Below are positions 1-12,282 of a stretch of DNA of 64,000 bases, piece by piece. The stretch comes from Nicotiana tabacum (Eukaryota; Streptophyta; Magnoliopsida; Solanales; Solanaceae). Under the pieces are notes generated by a model that had not been told where the DNA came from, made no database searches, and worked only from the letters and a program-made list of their open reading frames with translations. Where the stretch lies: contig NC_134090.1 of assembly GCF_000715075.1 (NCBI RefSeq), positions 48,863,792-48,927,791 of the forward strand. Reading direction: 5' to 3'. Position 1 is the stretch's first letter; every line of letters begins with the position of its first letter. Made by a program: the position numbers and the translations under genes.

Positions 1-589
1 GAATTTTGGAGTGTTTTGGGACATTTAGTCCCTAAATGAGAGCTTAAGGTTTAGAATTTGGACCGTAGTTGGAGCAATATGAAGACGGCATCGGAACAAA
101 ATTCCATCAATTCCATTAGCTCCGTTGAGTGATTTTGGGCTTCGGGGCGTGTTCAGATTGTATTTTGGAGGTCCATAGCTTATTTAGGCTTGAAATGCCG
201 AAAGTTAAATTTTTGAAGTTTCTGGATTGATAGTGAGATTTTGATATTGATCCCGGAAACCGATTCCAAAAGTTGGAATAGCTCCATAGTGTTGAATGTG
301 ACTTGTTTGAAAAATTTGGGGTCAATCGGACATGGTTTGGTTGGTTTCAGCATTGGTTGTAGAATTCTTGAGATTTCTAGTTCATTAGGCTTGGATTAGA
401 GGGTGAATCGTGATTTTATCATTGTTTGATGTTATCCGAGGGTTGGACTAAGTTCGTATGATGTTTTAGGATTGGTTGTCTTGTTTGGTTGAGGTCCTGG
501 GGGCCTCGGGTGAGTTTCAGGTGGTTAACAGATCATTTTGAACTTTGGAAAGATAGCAGATTTTCTGGTATTTTTGTTGCAGAGATTTT

Positions 590-860
590 TTCTTCGCGTT
601 CACGAAGGGGACCTCACGTTCACAAAGGTGTGGCCAGTGGAAGGATCGCGAATGCGAGGAGTTGAACGCGTTCGCGAAGAGGAAAGATGGAATAGCTGGA
701 CCCCAAGGATTTCTTCTACGCGTTCGCGTAGAGGACAATGTGTTCGCGAAGGATTTGGCAGGTGAAGCTACGCGTTCGCGAAAGAGGAAATTTGACCAGT
801 GGATTTTTGTGCTTCGCGAACGCGAGGCTTTGACTGCGTTCGCGAAGAAGGGCGTACCTG
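590..860. repeat. Cluster of short palindromes TTCGCGAA / CGCGTTCGCG inside LTR A
   Basis: About eight imperfect copies of a palindromic word related to TTCGCGAACGCG occur within 270 bp, in both orientations, in otherwise AT-rich DNA. The same word recurs at 50590-50930 in another LTR. The cluster is CpG-rich. Confidence 0.75.
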
Positions 861-1695
861 GGGAGATTTTAAATTTCAAAAACGAGGGTTTTGAGTTCAT
901 ATCACAAAATTGAATTGGGAGCTCGGTAGAGGGCGAAATATTAAGATATTTTCAAAGGAAGTCATTGGGTAATGATTCCTAACTCCTCTATGATTATATC
1001 CCACTAATCTATGCTTGATTTCATCATCTAATTTCGGATTTGGGGTGAAAAATTGGGAAAATTTTGAGAAAAGTTCTTAGGCCTAATTTTGGAATTTTGA
1101 TCGAGATTTTGGTATGGTTAGACTCGTGAGTGAATGGGTGTTCATAATCCATAATTGTTACCCTATTCCAAGATGTGGGCCCAGGGAGGATTTTTGGGCA
1201 TTTTTCGATTTTCTTACTTTAGCTTCGATTCCTTTAGCTAAATTCTTTGTTTGTAGTTATATTTACATTATGAAATTTATTTGATTAGCTTTGGGCCACT
1301 TGGAGTTGGATACTCGTAGTAAGAGCGTGGTTTCAGGTTGATTTTGAGCTGGTTCGAGGTAAGTGGCTTGCCTAACCTTGTGGGGGGAAATTCCCTTAGG
1401 ATTTTGGCACTGTTTTAATATGAGTGCCATGTACGTGAGGTGACGAATACGTACATGTGCTAATTATTGAAAAATCTCGTTTTCATTAAGTAAATATCTA
1501 TGTTTTCCTATAATTGAGCAATACTTGTACTTGATGCCTCTTGTTTAGTTTAGGAAAAGTATGCTTATGTGATCTAATTGTCTTACCTGCTTTAACTGCT
1601 TACTTGTATTCTGTGCAGCATGTTTAGAGTAGAATTCTTGTTTATTCTCGTATAGAACTGTAGATTCTTTCTTGAGACTGTTGTGTTTTTACTTT

Positions 1696-1970
1696 GTAAC
1701 TATGGGAGGATATCCCGGGAGATCCCCCTGCATGTTTACTTTAGGACTATGGATCGGTATTCTGGGAGATCCCCCTACACGTTTACATTTGGAATTACGG
1801 GACAACACTCGGGAGATTCTCCTGTACTGGATATTTACTTTAAGACTACGGATTGGTGTTTCGGGAGATTCCCCTGCATATTTATGATTCGGACTACGGG
1901 ACGACATCCCGGGAGATCCTCTGCACATTTATGTTTGGGACTACGGAACGATATCCTGGGAGATCCCCTG
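1696..1970 (+). repeat. Minisatellite, about 46-bp unit, six copies
   Basis: Six degenerate units share a core of 'gactacgg...cgggagatcccc(t)gca...ttta'. They lie in the LTR upstream of its terminal block. A 115-codon ORF through this array is a by-product of the repeat. Confidence 0.8.
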
Positions 1971-2602
1971 TTGCTATCTTTGTGTACTGAGTATATTCTG
2001 TTTGTGATTTTACTCTTTATTGACTGTTAGTATTTTAAATTATATTGTTGCACTTCATACTGGTTTACCTTGTTATATATATATAACCAGTAGGGCCCTA
2101 ACCTTCCTCGTCAGTACTCGACCGAGGTTAGGCTTGGCACTTACTGGGTACCGATGTGGTGTACTCATGCCCTTTCCTGCACATGTTTTTCAAGTGCAGA
2201 TCCAGTTTCTTTAGCTCAGTCGTTCTATCAGTGAGGCGGGCAATATCAGAGACTTCAAGGTACATCTGCCGCGTCTGCAGACCTAGAAGTCCTTCTCTAT
2301 TCTCCCATTTAGCTTTAGACTTCCTGTACTTACTTTTGATTAGACATTCTGGAGTTAGAACACTATGTAGTTTTCTATAGCTTGTGATTTCATGAGATTT
2401 TGGGTTTTGGGAGTTTGATTCAGAATTGAGAGTATGTATTGTATATGCCGAGCGGCATTTTTAGATTCTTTTATTATGTTTTTACCCGTAACTTGCCAGT
2501 TTCGTATTTTGTTTCCTCTTTCCGTAATTTGTTAGGCTTACCTAGTCATAGAGACTAGGTGCCATCACGACAGTTCACGGAGGGAGAATTTGGGTCATGA
2601 CA

Positions 2603-3850
2603 TTGCTTCATTTTCATATTTTTGAACCCTAGCTTCGAGGTGAGGTGATTTTGAGAAGAGATTTTCATACCAAAACATTGTGTAAGTATCTTTAATCAAT
2701 TTCCAACTATATTTCATGATTTTATACTAGATTTAACATCAAATTCATGAGAATCTATGGAAAATTTGGGAATTTGTCAATGTTTTGAAAAATAAAAATT
2801 TAGGATTTGAGAGTCGAATAGGACTTGGATTTGAAAACAAAACACATATTTGGACTCATGAGGCTATGGGTAGCCAAGACCTACCCTTGGACCCGGGTTT
2901 TGCCCGTGTGGGCCCGGGGTTTGACTTTTGTTGACTTTTTAGAAATTGAGCAAAGATTAAAGCTTTATTAATTGAAGTTATTTTCACTTGCATTGTGTGA
3001 TGTATTCAAGTCGTTATTGGCTAGATTGAGTCGAGCGGAGGCAAATTTGTAGAGGAAAAGGCTAAGTTGAGTGTTGAGTTAGCCGAATTGAGGTAAGTGT
3101 TTTGCCTAACTTTGTTGAGGGAATATTTTCTCCTATTTGTTATTGTTTTCTACATGTGGGGGTGATACATATATGAGGTGACGAGAGTATATGTATGTGC
3201 CGGGGTTAATAATGGTCGGGGGTAGGTTGTGATATAATTGTGTCTTCTAGATTTACATAACTTCCTTGCTTCATGCCTCAGTAAATTTACCGATACTAAG
3301 AACGTAGTATAATATTTTAGTAATCAAGACTTAGCCTAATATAACTTGATCAAATTTGATAGAATTGTGAGAATACATGGACGTGTCTAGTTCGGTCATC
3401 CCTATGCAAAATCATTTCTACATTGCTACGACCGATAGATTGAGATGCTAGATTCCATACTTGTGTTGTTGATAAATGGTGTTATTTGTGGAAGTACTTG
3501 AATTATATGTCCCTTGAGGGTTCATTGAATCATTGTTGACTTGTAAAGCAGTGATTGAGAATTTGTTTGGAATATTCGTTGAACACTCTCCTCGATGTTA
3601 TTTATACTTCCTGCCTTGCCATTTTATATTCATTATCATGTGAGGAAGAGTGTAAAGCACGAAGGATGATGTTGGGCCATGTTATTGAGAGTAAAAGCAT
3701 GAAGGGTGATGTCGTGCCATGTTATTGAGAGTAAAAGCACGAAGGGTGATGCGATGCCATGTTACCGACAATAAAAGCACGAAGGGTGGTGTCGTGCCAT
3801 GTTATTGAGAGTAAAAACATGAAGGGTGATGTCGTGCCATTATTATTGGG
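2603..3850 (+). mobile_element. 5' LTR remnant of element B
   Basis: This stretch matches 9720-10930 in the same orientation at roughly nine bases in ten by eye, including the 40-bp tandem repeat. The 9720 copy is part of a 3' LTR (8702-20645), so this is most simply the 5' LTR of the same element or of a sister. Homology stops near 3845. The LTR 3' end and primer site that should follow are missing, so a deletion has removed them. The upstream part of this LTR is displaced off the left edge by the insertion ending at 2602. Confidence 0.65.
3661..3840 (+). repeat. 40-bp tandem repeat, 4.5 copies
   Basis: Units start at 3661, 3701, 3741, 3781 and 3821 (half unit) with the core gaagggtgatgtcgtgccat followed by gttattgagagtaaaagcac. 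The period is exactly 40 bp. The matching array in the other LTR copy is at 10781-10920 with 3.5 units, so copy number differs between the two LTRs. Confidence 0.9.
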
Positions 3851-5131
3851 TTGCCCGAAGTGTATTAGTTGTGTATTGAAGATCATAGTAAGATGAGTGG
3901 TTATCGAGAAGGTTTTGGAGAGTTCCAGGTCTTATGTAGCCTTTAAGGACTTATTGAATTTGTCTACACGCAAGCTTGAAATCGGTAGGGAATGGTAATC
4001 GAATCTGCGGTATTTTATGTGTCAAGAAAGTCCTACAAGTCAATGTTGGGGTGATGCGAGAAATGGCTTCGGGTTCCTAGGAGGTTCTCCTAGGGCGGGC
4101 ATATCAGATTGAGTTACTTCTGGGTTGGCAGTCTGTGTAATTCAGTTGAGTTAGAGGCGATTGGTTCTTATTCCTCGATTATGTGTTAATGTGTTCCAAA
4201 AAATTTATCATGGTTATGACCACTACCAGAGTTGATGTTTTCTACAGGTATAGAGGTTATATTATGTGTGGTGTTGTTTTCCTGGATTGGGTTAAATGAA
4301 AGATTCTCGGTTGATGAGGTGTTCAATTTTCTTCTGGTTCAGAGTTGGCTATGAGATTTTCGTAATGTTGTGAGTAGCATGTTAGAGGCGATGCGCCGTG
4401 TGGGGTTGAAATTTGAAGGTATAAGGTTGCATATAGTTTTGGAGGGAAGGATATGAGTTCTTGATGGCACGGACGATTTCGGGTGTTTAAGGTTTGCTGG
4501 CACTATGTGTTCCCATCGGAGTAGAGTTCGTCTGTTGGAAGGCACCATGTCTTTTGACTTATGGGTGTTTTTCCGTGAGATGACGAAGTATGAGTTACGT
4601 GTTAGCCATTGAGTAGTAGTGTTGAGATTGGGTATGAAAATTCTGGTATTCATGAGGCTCAGAGACTGAATGTTCTTGTTGACAGACTATTCTTGTATTG
4701 CAAGTTGATAAAAAATGTAGAGGATTGGATGATTGACGGTAGGTGTTATGGAAAGGTTGCTATAGAATTTGGGAAGGTTATTACATGTTTGAGAAAGATC
4801 AGAATTTGGTTTTGGGATTATTTTGAGCCTAATGAGAATGTGTATTGTGTATCGGGTCGGACCTGTTTGTTTTGTGCAGTTGTTGCCATGTGTATATCAT
4901 CAGGTGGAATGGATGTCATTCACGCCTTAGTTTATATTATATATTTCTCCCTTATACTATGGCGGGTTGTGAGGGTTACATGATTCTTCGCACGTATATT
5001 GTGATTCAGTTTAGACTTCATGGCACTATGGGCGAGGTGGCCTTTGTGATGTTGATTTACTTATTGCACCATAGTTGTGCTTGTCCTTCTCAGTATTGTT
5101 TGTTCCTAATGATTTTTCCCATAGTTATATT
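3851..5131. other. No gene recognised; probable decayed interior of element B
   Basis: There is no convincing coding sequence in any frame; the two short ORFs at 4609-5195 have no recognisable domain. By position it lies between a 5' LTR remnant and the polypurine tract of element B, so it is probably the decayed or non-coding interior of that element. Confidence 0.4.
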
Positions 5132-8100
5132 TGTCACACCTCCTTTTTACCACCCCCGGAAGGGGCATAAGGGAGTTTTTTCCAACTTAAAGTGACAATC
5201 AAAACGAGATTTATTTTCATTTAAAATTCAGAGTCGCCACTTGGGATGATTTATGGTGTCCCAAGTCACCGGTTTCAAATCCCGAATCGAGGAAAGATTG
5301 ACTCTGTTTTGCAATCCGCGAACATAGAAATCTGGGTAAGGAATTATGTTAACCCGAAAGAAAGTGTTAGGTATTCCCGAATTCCGTGGTTTTAGCACGG
5401 TCGCTCAACTGTTATAATTAGCCCATTTATCTGATTTTAATACATGTTTTAGCCTACGGTATATTTTAACTTATTAACCGCTTTTAATTATTTTTAAGGA
5501 AAATTTCAACGTCATCTAAAACAAGTCTTTGGACCACACCACATGAAATGCACTCGCAGTCTGCGACATATTTTATTTAACGTTGTTGAGATTTGAATTT
5601 GAGTCACATGAAATGCACACCCGAGTTTAGGAAAGTAGTTTAAAAATAGCGCGCCTAAAGCAACTACGCACTTTTTAAATTTGCGAGGGCCATGAAAAAT
5701 TCTCTAAATATCACACCTCGATTTCTAAAGGATTAAGATTAATCAAGTGAGGGCCATAAATTGTACATTTGGCTAGTATGGCACACCTCAATTGATTAAC
5801 AATATCTAATTAATTAACTACTAAGGGGTTTCAAATTCTCTTTTAAAAAAAAATTCTCAGACTAATTTAAGGGAAATTGTTTTAAAGGGGGGCAGGACTT
5901 GATTATTTAAACCTTGGTTTGGGCCAACAACAGTATTAAGAGGGAAGTCCAAAAGGCGAGCCTAGCCATGATGAGGCTATACAATTATGTCTGCGCAGCC
6001 TCAAGGTCCAAGTCCCAAAGAAAAAGCCCAAGTTATTTAAGAACTAAGGGGTTGAGGAAGGTGAGGTTCGAGTTCGAGTCTCCAAGCATCCGAAAACATC
6101 AGAAGGTCAAAGATGCTAATAGGGACCCAAAATGGCTTTGCAGCGATTCACCAATGTATTTATGCAATCAGTTTTTTAAAATCAAACCTTTAACTACTCA
6201 TGGGACGGTTGCATGAACAAACAACGAAACTGATATTAAAACCCTTGAGAGTCCAATTCTTCGAGAAAACTAATAGTATGCAACTTTAACTTTCAAAGCC
6301 CTAAACTAATTTGAAATAAAGACAAGGAAATTTAAACCTTACCTAAATCTCGAATTAACAGAAACCCGGGAAGATTGATATTAAGCAACCATGATTTTAA
6401 CACATCAGGCCTAACCACATAACATTCATACAATAACAAATAATTCAAACCTGGCCTAAATGTTACTGCAAATATAACCCAAAACAATTCTTTCACTTAT
6501 AGCCACTTTCAAATAGAACCGATAACTTAAACATGAGAATCTAAACGCTTAAAGCTTCAATCTCATGCTATGACATCTTTTCATGATCCATGTACTAATC
6601 AGAACATTTCTAGAGCTAAATATTACAGCTATACATGAGATTGAAAAGAGAAGAAGTAAGATTAAACAACGAATAACATCAGCCCTTCATATTTCCAAGT
6701 CCAAACTTCATATTACAACTAAGTGAAGTCCATGGTTCCAAAAATACCTGGAAAATACCGAAAGAAAAGTCAAGAGAATGAGGGAGCAGCAAACAGCAGT
6801 AACCCAGCAACAGGAAACAAAACAAGCAAAACCAGCTCAAAGCAAGCAATGGAAGAGTGATTCCCAGCAAACCAAAACCCAACTTCAAACTAGATTCAAA
6901 CCATTTCTCAACCCCAACAATATGATTATAGAATTCTTCAAGAGTTCTAACTAATAGGAGAATTAGAAATCCAAAAACAAAGCAGAATTTTATCAATTTT
7001 TTCAACGAAGAACTACCAGGATTTTCAGTGTTTTTCAGAGTTTTCTATAGATTCCAGCCGTTTCAATTTTCATTATTGTTTTGGTCTCTAAAAGGTCTCT
7101 CTTGAGCTTGAAGAAAAAGTGCCTTTATAGGCAAGTTTTTAGGGTAGCATAAAAGGGATTCAGATTTGCACTTCTACCCTTTTGATATTTTCATTCTTGC
7201 TCTAATACCCTTAGCTTAAAAAATCAGTTTTCATTTTGGGTCCTAATGACACCTTCGTAGCAGCTTCCTAATTCAGTTACTGAGATTCCCCTCACCTAGA
7301 GTTCCTAAATTACCCTTTTAAGCCTTGTTAATTACTCCGAAAATCTCATGGGTCAAATAGTTAAACCAAATATGGGTTCAATTTTGACCCAGTGACCTAA
7401 ATCAACCCCTTGGGGAAGGTCTAAAATGGTTTCAAAGCCCAAACAGAAAAATGAAACTAAATCAAATCAGTACACAAACAGAGGAAAAATGCTTAAATGA
7501 TTTCGAAACCAAACCTACACTAATTGAACGATTATTAAACACAAGTAAGCAGGAAATTAACTAAGTTATCAAAATAAACCTAATTAAATTAACTAGGTGA
7601 CCAAACAAAAGATGAAATCAGAACTTTAAATAACAAAACTTAACGGACTAAGGAAATCAGAGAACAGACTTTCACAAAAGAAAAAAAAAGCAATGAACAG
7701 AAGACAATTTGAACTCAGAGGATTGGTCGAGTTTCAGCCAGATTAGTAGAAAGGAAAAAAACTAACTAAAGAAAAGGGGAGGAGAAGAAGAATAAGATAG
7801 TAAAAGAAAGAAAAGACAAAAGGATGAAGGGGACTTACCAAATCAAAAACTTGAAACCTATTGGAGACAAATGACTTCAAAAAACTAATGTCGATCATTT
7901 GTTCTTTGTCAAGAACAACTGAACGACATCAGTTTTTGTTGAAGTCAAACTTTAAAACTAGAAAGAACAACACCCTATGATCATGCATGCCACTGGGTTC
8001 GATGAAAAAATGATTTTAGATTTTTAGGGCTCGAACTCGGATTTAAGATTCGAGGAGTTCTAGACAGATTCGAGGAAAAATAGTGATGGATTAGGTATGA

Positions 8101-8370
8101 GGGGGTTATGGGGGTTGCGTGGTGTTAATTTGGGTTGGTTTGGGGGTGGCGCCGCTGAGCAGATGCGGTGGGAAAATGGGGGCAGCTCTAGGGTTTTCCG
8201 TTTGTTCTCTGAAGAGGAGAGTTGAGAGAGATGAGTGGTTAAGCGGTTATGCGTGTTTCTTTCATCATCAGTAGGGTATAAAGGTTTTGAATGAGGTTCT
8301 AATCGATATGAGGTTTGTACCGGCACCGAATTTGTTTTGGATTTGTTTTGGGCTGTAATGGTTGTCAACA
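5132..8370 (-). mobile_element. LTR-like repeat (family C), minus orientation
   Basis: It begins TGTCACACCTCC on the plus strand, which is the CA end of an LTR read on the minus strand. I recognise the text that follows (gagtcgccacttgg, gtgtcccaagtcaccgg, aggtattcccgaattccgtgg) as a dispersed Solanaceae repeat. The right boundary is not resolved; it lies between about 8370 and 8690, and I could not find a second copy of the left flank (atatt). The minus-strand ORFs at 6679-7005 (hydrophobic) and 8060-8368 lie in this repeat and have no recognisable domain. I see no gene. Confidence 0.6.
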
Positions 8371-8685
8371 GTTCCTACTGTGAGTGTCGAAGTGATGGGG
8401 TATATCATGTGATTAAATCTTGGGCTATGGTTGTGTTTTGATACAGCTTGTTCAGACTTATAGAATGTGTAGATGTGGGATTCGGGTCTTGCAATAAATT
8501 CTGGATGATAGAGATTGAGTTCTAAGATTTCAGGACCAAGGTTATAAGGATCTCTAATTTTGTTGTGTTGGCGGGCTTATGTGGAACAGGGTGACGTGGG
8601 ATTACCCCCGGTTATGCATAGTAAGGTTACACCATGATTTAATAGCTTTAGAACGACTCCTAGCACATTTGAGTACAAACGTGTG

Positions 8686-8701
8686 TTTAAGTGGTGGAGG
8701 A
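8686..8701 (+). other. Polypurine tract of element B
   Basis: GTTTAAGTGGTGGAGGA directly precedes TGTACCGACC. The minus-strand gypsy element at 34850-43527 has the matching GTTTAAGAGGGGGAGGA in front of its 3' LTR. This marks 8702 as the start of a 3' LTR. Confidence 0.7.
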
Positions 8702-9549
8702 TGTACCGACCTGACTAGTCATTTTGAGTATATGCATTTCGCTCAGTAATCTAAAACCAAACTATGTATCTCGATGCCTTTAGAGCCTCATTCTAGACTT
8801 TCTTGATTTGTGTGTACAATTCGGGTATTGACCCGGGAGGCTTATATGCTAAAAAATGATAAAAACAAGAATTTTTGCCTAAAAAGTTACTTTTAGTTGA
8901 CTTCGGTCAACATTGAGTAAATAGACCCGGACCCATATTTTGACAGCCCCGGTGGGTCCGGATTGAAATATGGTATCTGAGCGTATACCCAGAATCGAAT
9001 TTCGAGGTCCCTAGCTTGAGTTATAAATTTTTATTGAAAATTAAAAGTCTAAAAAATCTAATGTCTTTAAGAATTGATTGAATGTTTGGCATTGTTGATC
9101 TGGGGTCCGTATTTTGGTTCCAGAGCCTAGTATAGGTCCAATATAATATTTTTGACTTATCTGTAAAATTTGGTGGGAAACGGAGTCGGTTTGACGTAAT
9201 TCGGACGTCTGTGGTAAAAATAGAGATTTCAAAGCTTTCTTGAAAGTTTCATTTGATTTGGTGTCCAATTCGTAGTTTTAGGTGTTATTTTAGCAATTTA
9301 ATCACGCGAGCCAGTTCGTATAATGTTTTTAGACTGGTGTGCACATTTGGTTTGGAGTCCCGAGGGAGCTTGACCATGGTCAATATCGGGTTAAGACGAC
9401 CTCTTTTCAGTGTTTTGAATGCACGAGCAGGTTTTTAGCGTGTTTTATGATTGAAATTCATACATAGTTTGTACCCGGGAGGTTCCAGATGAGTTTTGGG
9501 GTGGTTTCGGATCATTTCGGAGAAGTTTGGATTTTGCTGGTTTCTGGTG

Positions 9550-9690
9550 CAACACTGTTCATTCGCAATTGCGAACCTTTTATGACAATTGCGAAAACAC
9601 TGTTCATCCGCAATTTCCAACCATTTATGGCAATTGTAAAAACACTGTTCATTCTTAAATGCGAAGTTTTGTTCGCAAATGCGACATCTG
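9550..9690. repeat. Palindrome cluster CGCAATTGCG-type in LTR B
   Basis: Repeated words such as ttcgcaattgcgaa and caattgcgaa occur at the place in this LTR that corresponds to the TTCGCGAA cluster in LTR A. Confidence 0.65.
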
Positions 9691-10780
9691 TAGCCTGTTA
9701 AGTGCTGAGAATTCCGTTTTTGCTTCATTTTCATATTTTTGAACCCTAGCTTTGAGGTGAGGTGATTTTGAGACGGGATTTTCATACCAAAACATTGGGT
9801 AAGTATCTTTAATCAATTTTCAACTATATTTCATGATTTTATATAAGATTTAACATCAAATTCATGAGAAATCTATGGAAAAATTTGGGGATTTTGTCAA
9901 AGTTTTGAATAATCAAAATTTAGGATTTGAGAGTCGAATAGGACTCGTATTTAAAAACAAAACATATATTTGGACTCGTGAAGCTATGGGTAGTCAAGAC
10001 CTACCTTTGGACCCGGGTTTTGACCGGGCAGGCCCGGGGTTTGACTTTTGTTGACTTTTTAGAAATTGAATAAAGATCACAGCTTTATTAATTGAAGTTG
10101 TTTTCTCTTGCATTGTGTGATGTATTCAAGTCATCATTGACTAGGTTGAGTCGAGCGGAGGCGAATTTGTATAGGAAAAGGCTAAGTTGAGTGTTGAGTT
10201 TGTCGAATCAAGGTAAGTATTTTGCCTAACTTTGTTGGGAGAATTTTTCCTCTTATTTGTCATTGTTTGCTGCATGCGGCAGTGATACGTATATGAGATG
10301 ACGAGCGTATATGTATGTGCCCGGGTTAATCATGCTCGGGGATAGGTTGTGATATAATTGTGCCTTGTAGAATTACATAACTTCCTTTCTTCATGCCTCA
10401 CTAAATTTATCGATACTAAGAACGTAGTATAATATGTTAGTAATCAAGACTTAGACTAATATAACTTGATCAAATTTGATAGAATTCTGAGAATACATGG
10501 ATGTGTCTAGTTCGGTCATCCCTATGCAAAATCATTTCTACATTGCTACGGCCGATAGTTTGAGATGCTACATTCCATACTTGTATTGTTGATAAATGAT
10601 GTGATTTGTGGAAGTACTTGAATTATATGGCCCTTTAGGGTTCATTGAATCATTGTTGACTTGTAAAGCAGTGATTGAGAATTTGTTTGGAATATTCATT
10701 GAACACTCCCCTAGATGTTATTTATACTTCCTGCCTTGCCATTTTATATTCATTATCATGTGAGGAAGAGTATAAAGCAC

Positions 10781-10920
10781 GAAGGGTGATGTCGTGTCAT
10801 GTTATTGAGAGTAAAAGCACAAAAGTTGATGCAATGCCATGTTATTTAAAGTAAAAGCACGAAGGGTGATGTCGTGCCATGTTATTGAGAGTAAAAGCAC
10901 GAAGGGTGATGCGGTGTCAT
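10781..10920 (+). repeat. 40-bp tandem repeat, 3.5 copies
   Basis: Units start at 10781, 10821, 10861 and 10901 with the core gaagggtgatgtcgtgccat. It is the counterpart of 3661-3840. Isolated echoes of the core (gcacgaagggtgtt) flank the TA run near 11535 and 11660. Confidence 0.85.
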
Positions 10921-11556
10921 TTTATTTATATTATTATGATTGTGTGTTATCGTGAGGTCATGGCACGATGGGTGTTTGCGTGCAGGAGAGGATGAGGGAC
11001 ATGCATTATGTTTGATATCAGTCTTTCGTGTGTACGTTCCTGTCTTTACCTTGAACTGTTATTGTCATAATTATAGATCTAATGTGACTTGTTGCTATTG
11101 TTCTTTCATTGATATCTATTTCAATTGTTGTTGTGTTACTCATACCTTCTACTTGCTTAACTTGCAAACACCATGCATATTTCCTATTTTTATAATTATA
11201 CTCATGTTGTGTCTATTCTGTTGCACTTTGGTATAAGCCTTCCACCATGTTAGCCATCCATGCTCTTACCTATCAACTAGTAAAAATCATGTATTCCAGT
11301 CTTATTTATTATATTTGTACTTAGGCCTCCAATATGCTAGTTAATTGAAGTTGATATTCGTTATTTTTCAATTGTTGTTATTACTCACGTGCTTTTCACT
11401 TAGTCTCTTACTGTTGCCCACATGTGTATCCTTGTCCATTGTTGCACTTGCGTATTTCCTACTTTGTAATTCCAGTTATCGATATTTCTATCTGGTTGGT
11501 TCTGTTACTCGTACATTTGGGAGGATGAGTTGAACGCACGAAGGGTGTTGCCGTTG

Positions 11557-11560
<4 letters not shown>

Positions 11561-11640
<80 letters not shown>
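11561..11640. repeat. (TA)40 microsatellite
   Basis: Eighty bases of uninterrupted TA lie inside the 3' LTR of element B. Confidence 0.97.
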
Positions 11641-11643
<3 letters not shown>

Positions 11644-12277
11644 TGAGGCAGAGATAGAAGCACGAAGGGTGTTACCGTGTCGTTTGACGTGATATCTTGG
11701 ATATACTTCTTATACCAGGAAAGATTGTAAATCTACTACTGTGATTCCTTTTAGTAATTGTTGACTGTCTCGCCGAGTTGTATATGATACTTTTATCTGT
11801 TATGCTTTGAAGTGCTTTACTGCTAATCTAATGTACAGGTTATAAAAATAAGCATCATTTAACTAAAAGACTCGTTACTACTTCAACGAGGTTAGACAAA
11901 ATACTTACCAGTACATAGGGTCGGTTGTAGTGATACCACACTTCTACACATTGTGTGCAGATTTTGGAGCGGAGCTGCTGGTGACGTCGGGCGCTGATTC
12001 GAAAGATGTTCGTGCGTTTGGATATAGCTGCCACTTGTCCTTGGTAGGTTAGATTGTTGCTAATCTATTTGTGTAACCTTCAAACAGAACATGTATTTAT
12101 TTGTATTAGTTTTGAAATTACAAATCTTAGAAGCTCGTGATTCGTACTACCAGATCTTGGGTAAACTTGAAAATGTTCAGTTATCTATTCTCTTTTCTCT
12201 TATAATCTCAATTGAATTGTGTTTTTCTGTTTGCTAGCTTACTTAGCGGGTTGAGTTAGGTGCCATCACGATTTGTG

Positions 12278-12282
12278 GTTTT
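12278..12282. repeat. Target site duplication GTTTT, left copy
   Basis: GTTTT precedes TGTCACGACCC and is repeated exactly at 20629-20633 after the right LTR. It defines the nested element. Confidence 0.9.

Larger units (their letters stand above)
1..2602 (+). mobile_element. Long LTR, right end only (LTR family A), inserted in an older LTR
   Basis: The stretch ends with GGGTCATGACA at 2602, the typical CA end of the long Solanaceae gypsy LTRs in this window. The same blocks occur in reverse in the LTRs at 28522-31347, 34850-37645 and 48513-51633, notably a block near 488-516 (gaggtcctgggggcctcggg) and a block near 2100-2215 that ends in gtgcagatcc. Immediately right of 2602, sequence resumes that matches 9720 onward, so this LTR interrupted an older repeat. 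No primer-binding site follows, so it is either a solo LTR or the right-hand LTR of a plus-strand element. The left end and target duplication lie outside the window. Short overlapping ORFs at 500-900 and 1670-2030 are chance reading frames through repeats. Confidence 0.75.
8702..12282 (+). mobile_element. 3' LTR of element B, main part
   Basis: The LTR starts TGTACCGACCTGACTAGTC after a polypurine tract, runs to 12282, and finishes with 12 bp at 20634-20645 (tgggtcgtgaca). The gap is a complete nested element with duplication GTTTT. Inside are a palindrome cluster (9550-9690), 40-bp tandem repeats (10781-10920), a (TA)40 run and the block preceding the LTR end (ggttgagttaggtgccatcacg). The whole LTR is about 3.6 kb. 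No gene is present; the plus-strand ORFs at 10940-11236 and 11345-11533 are low-complexity. Confidence 0.75.

Noticed and set aside
517..913. Overlapping ORFs on both strands at the left end
   Set aside because: They translate the palindrome cluster of an LTR, which naturally gives open frames on both strands.
1672..2030. 115-codon ORF with internal repeats
   Set aside because: Product of a 46-bp minisatellite inside the LTR.
3661..3840. CRISPR-like regular repeat
   Set aside because: The 40-bp units are contiguous with no spacers, and this is plant LTR sequence.
6679..7005. Hydrophobic 108-codon ORF as a membrane protein
   Set aside because: It lies in a dispersed LTR-like repeat and has no family signature.
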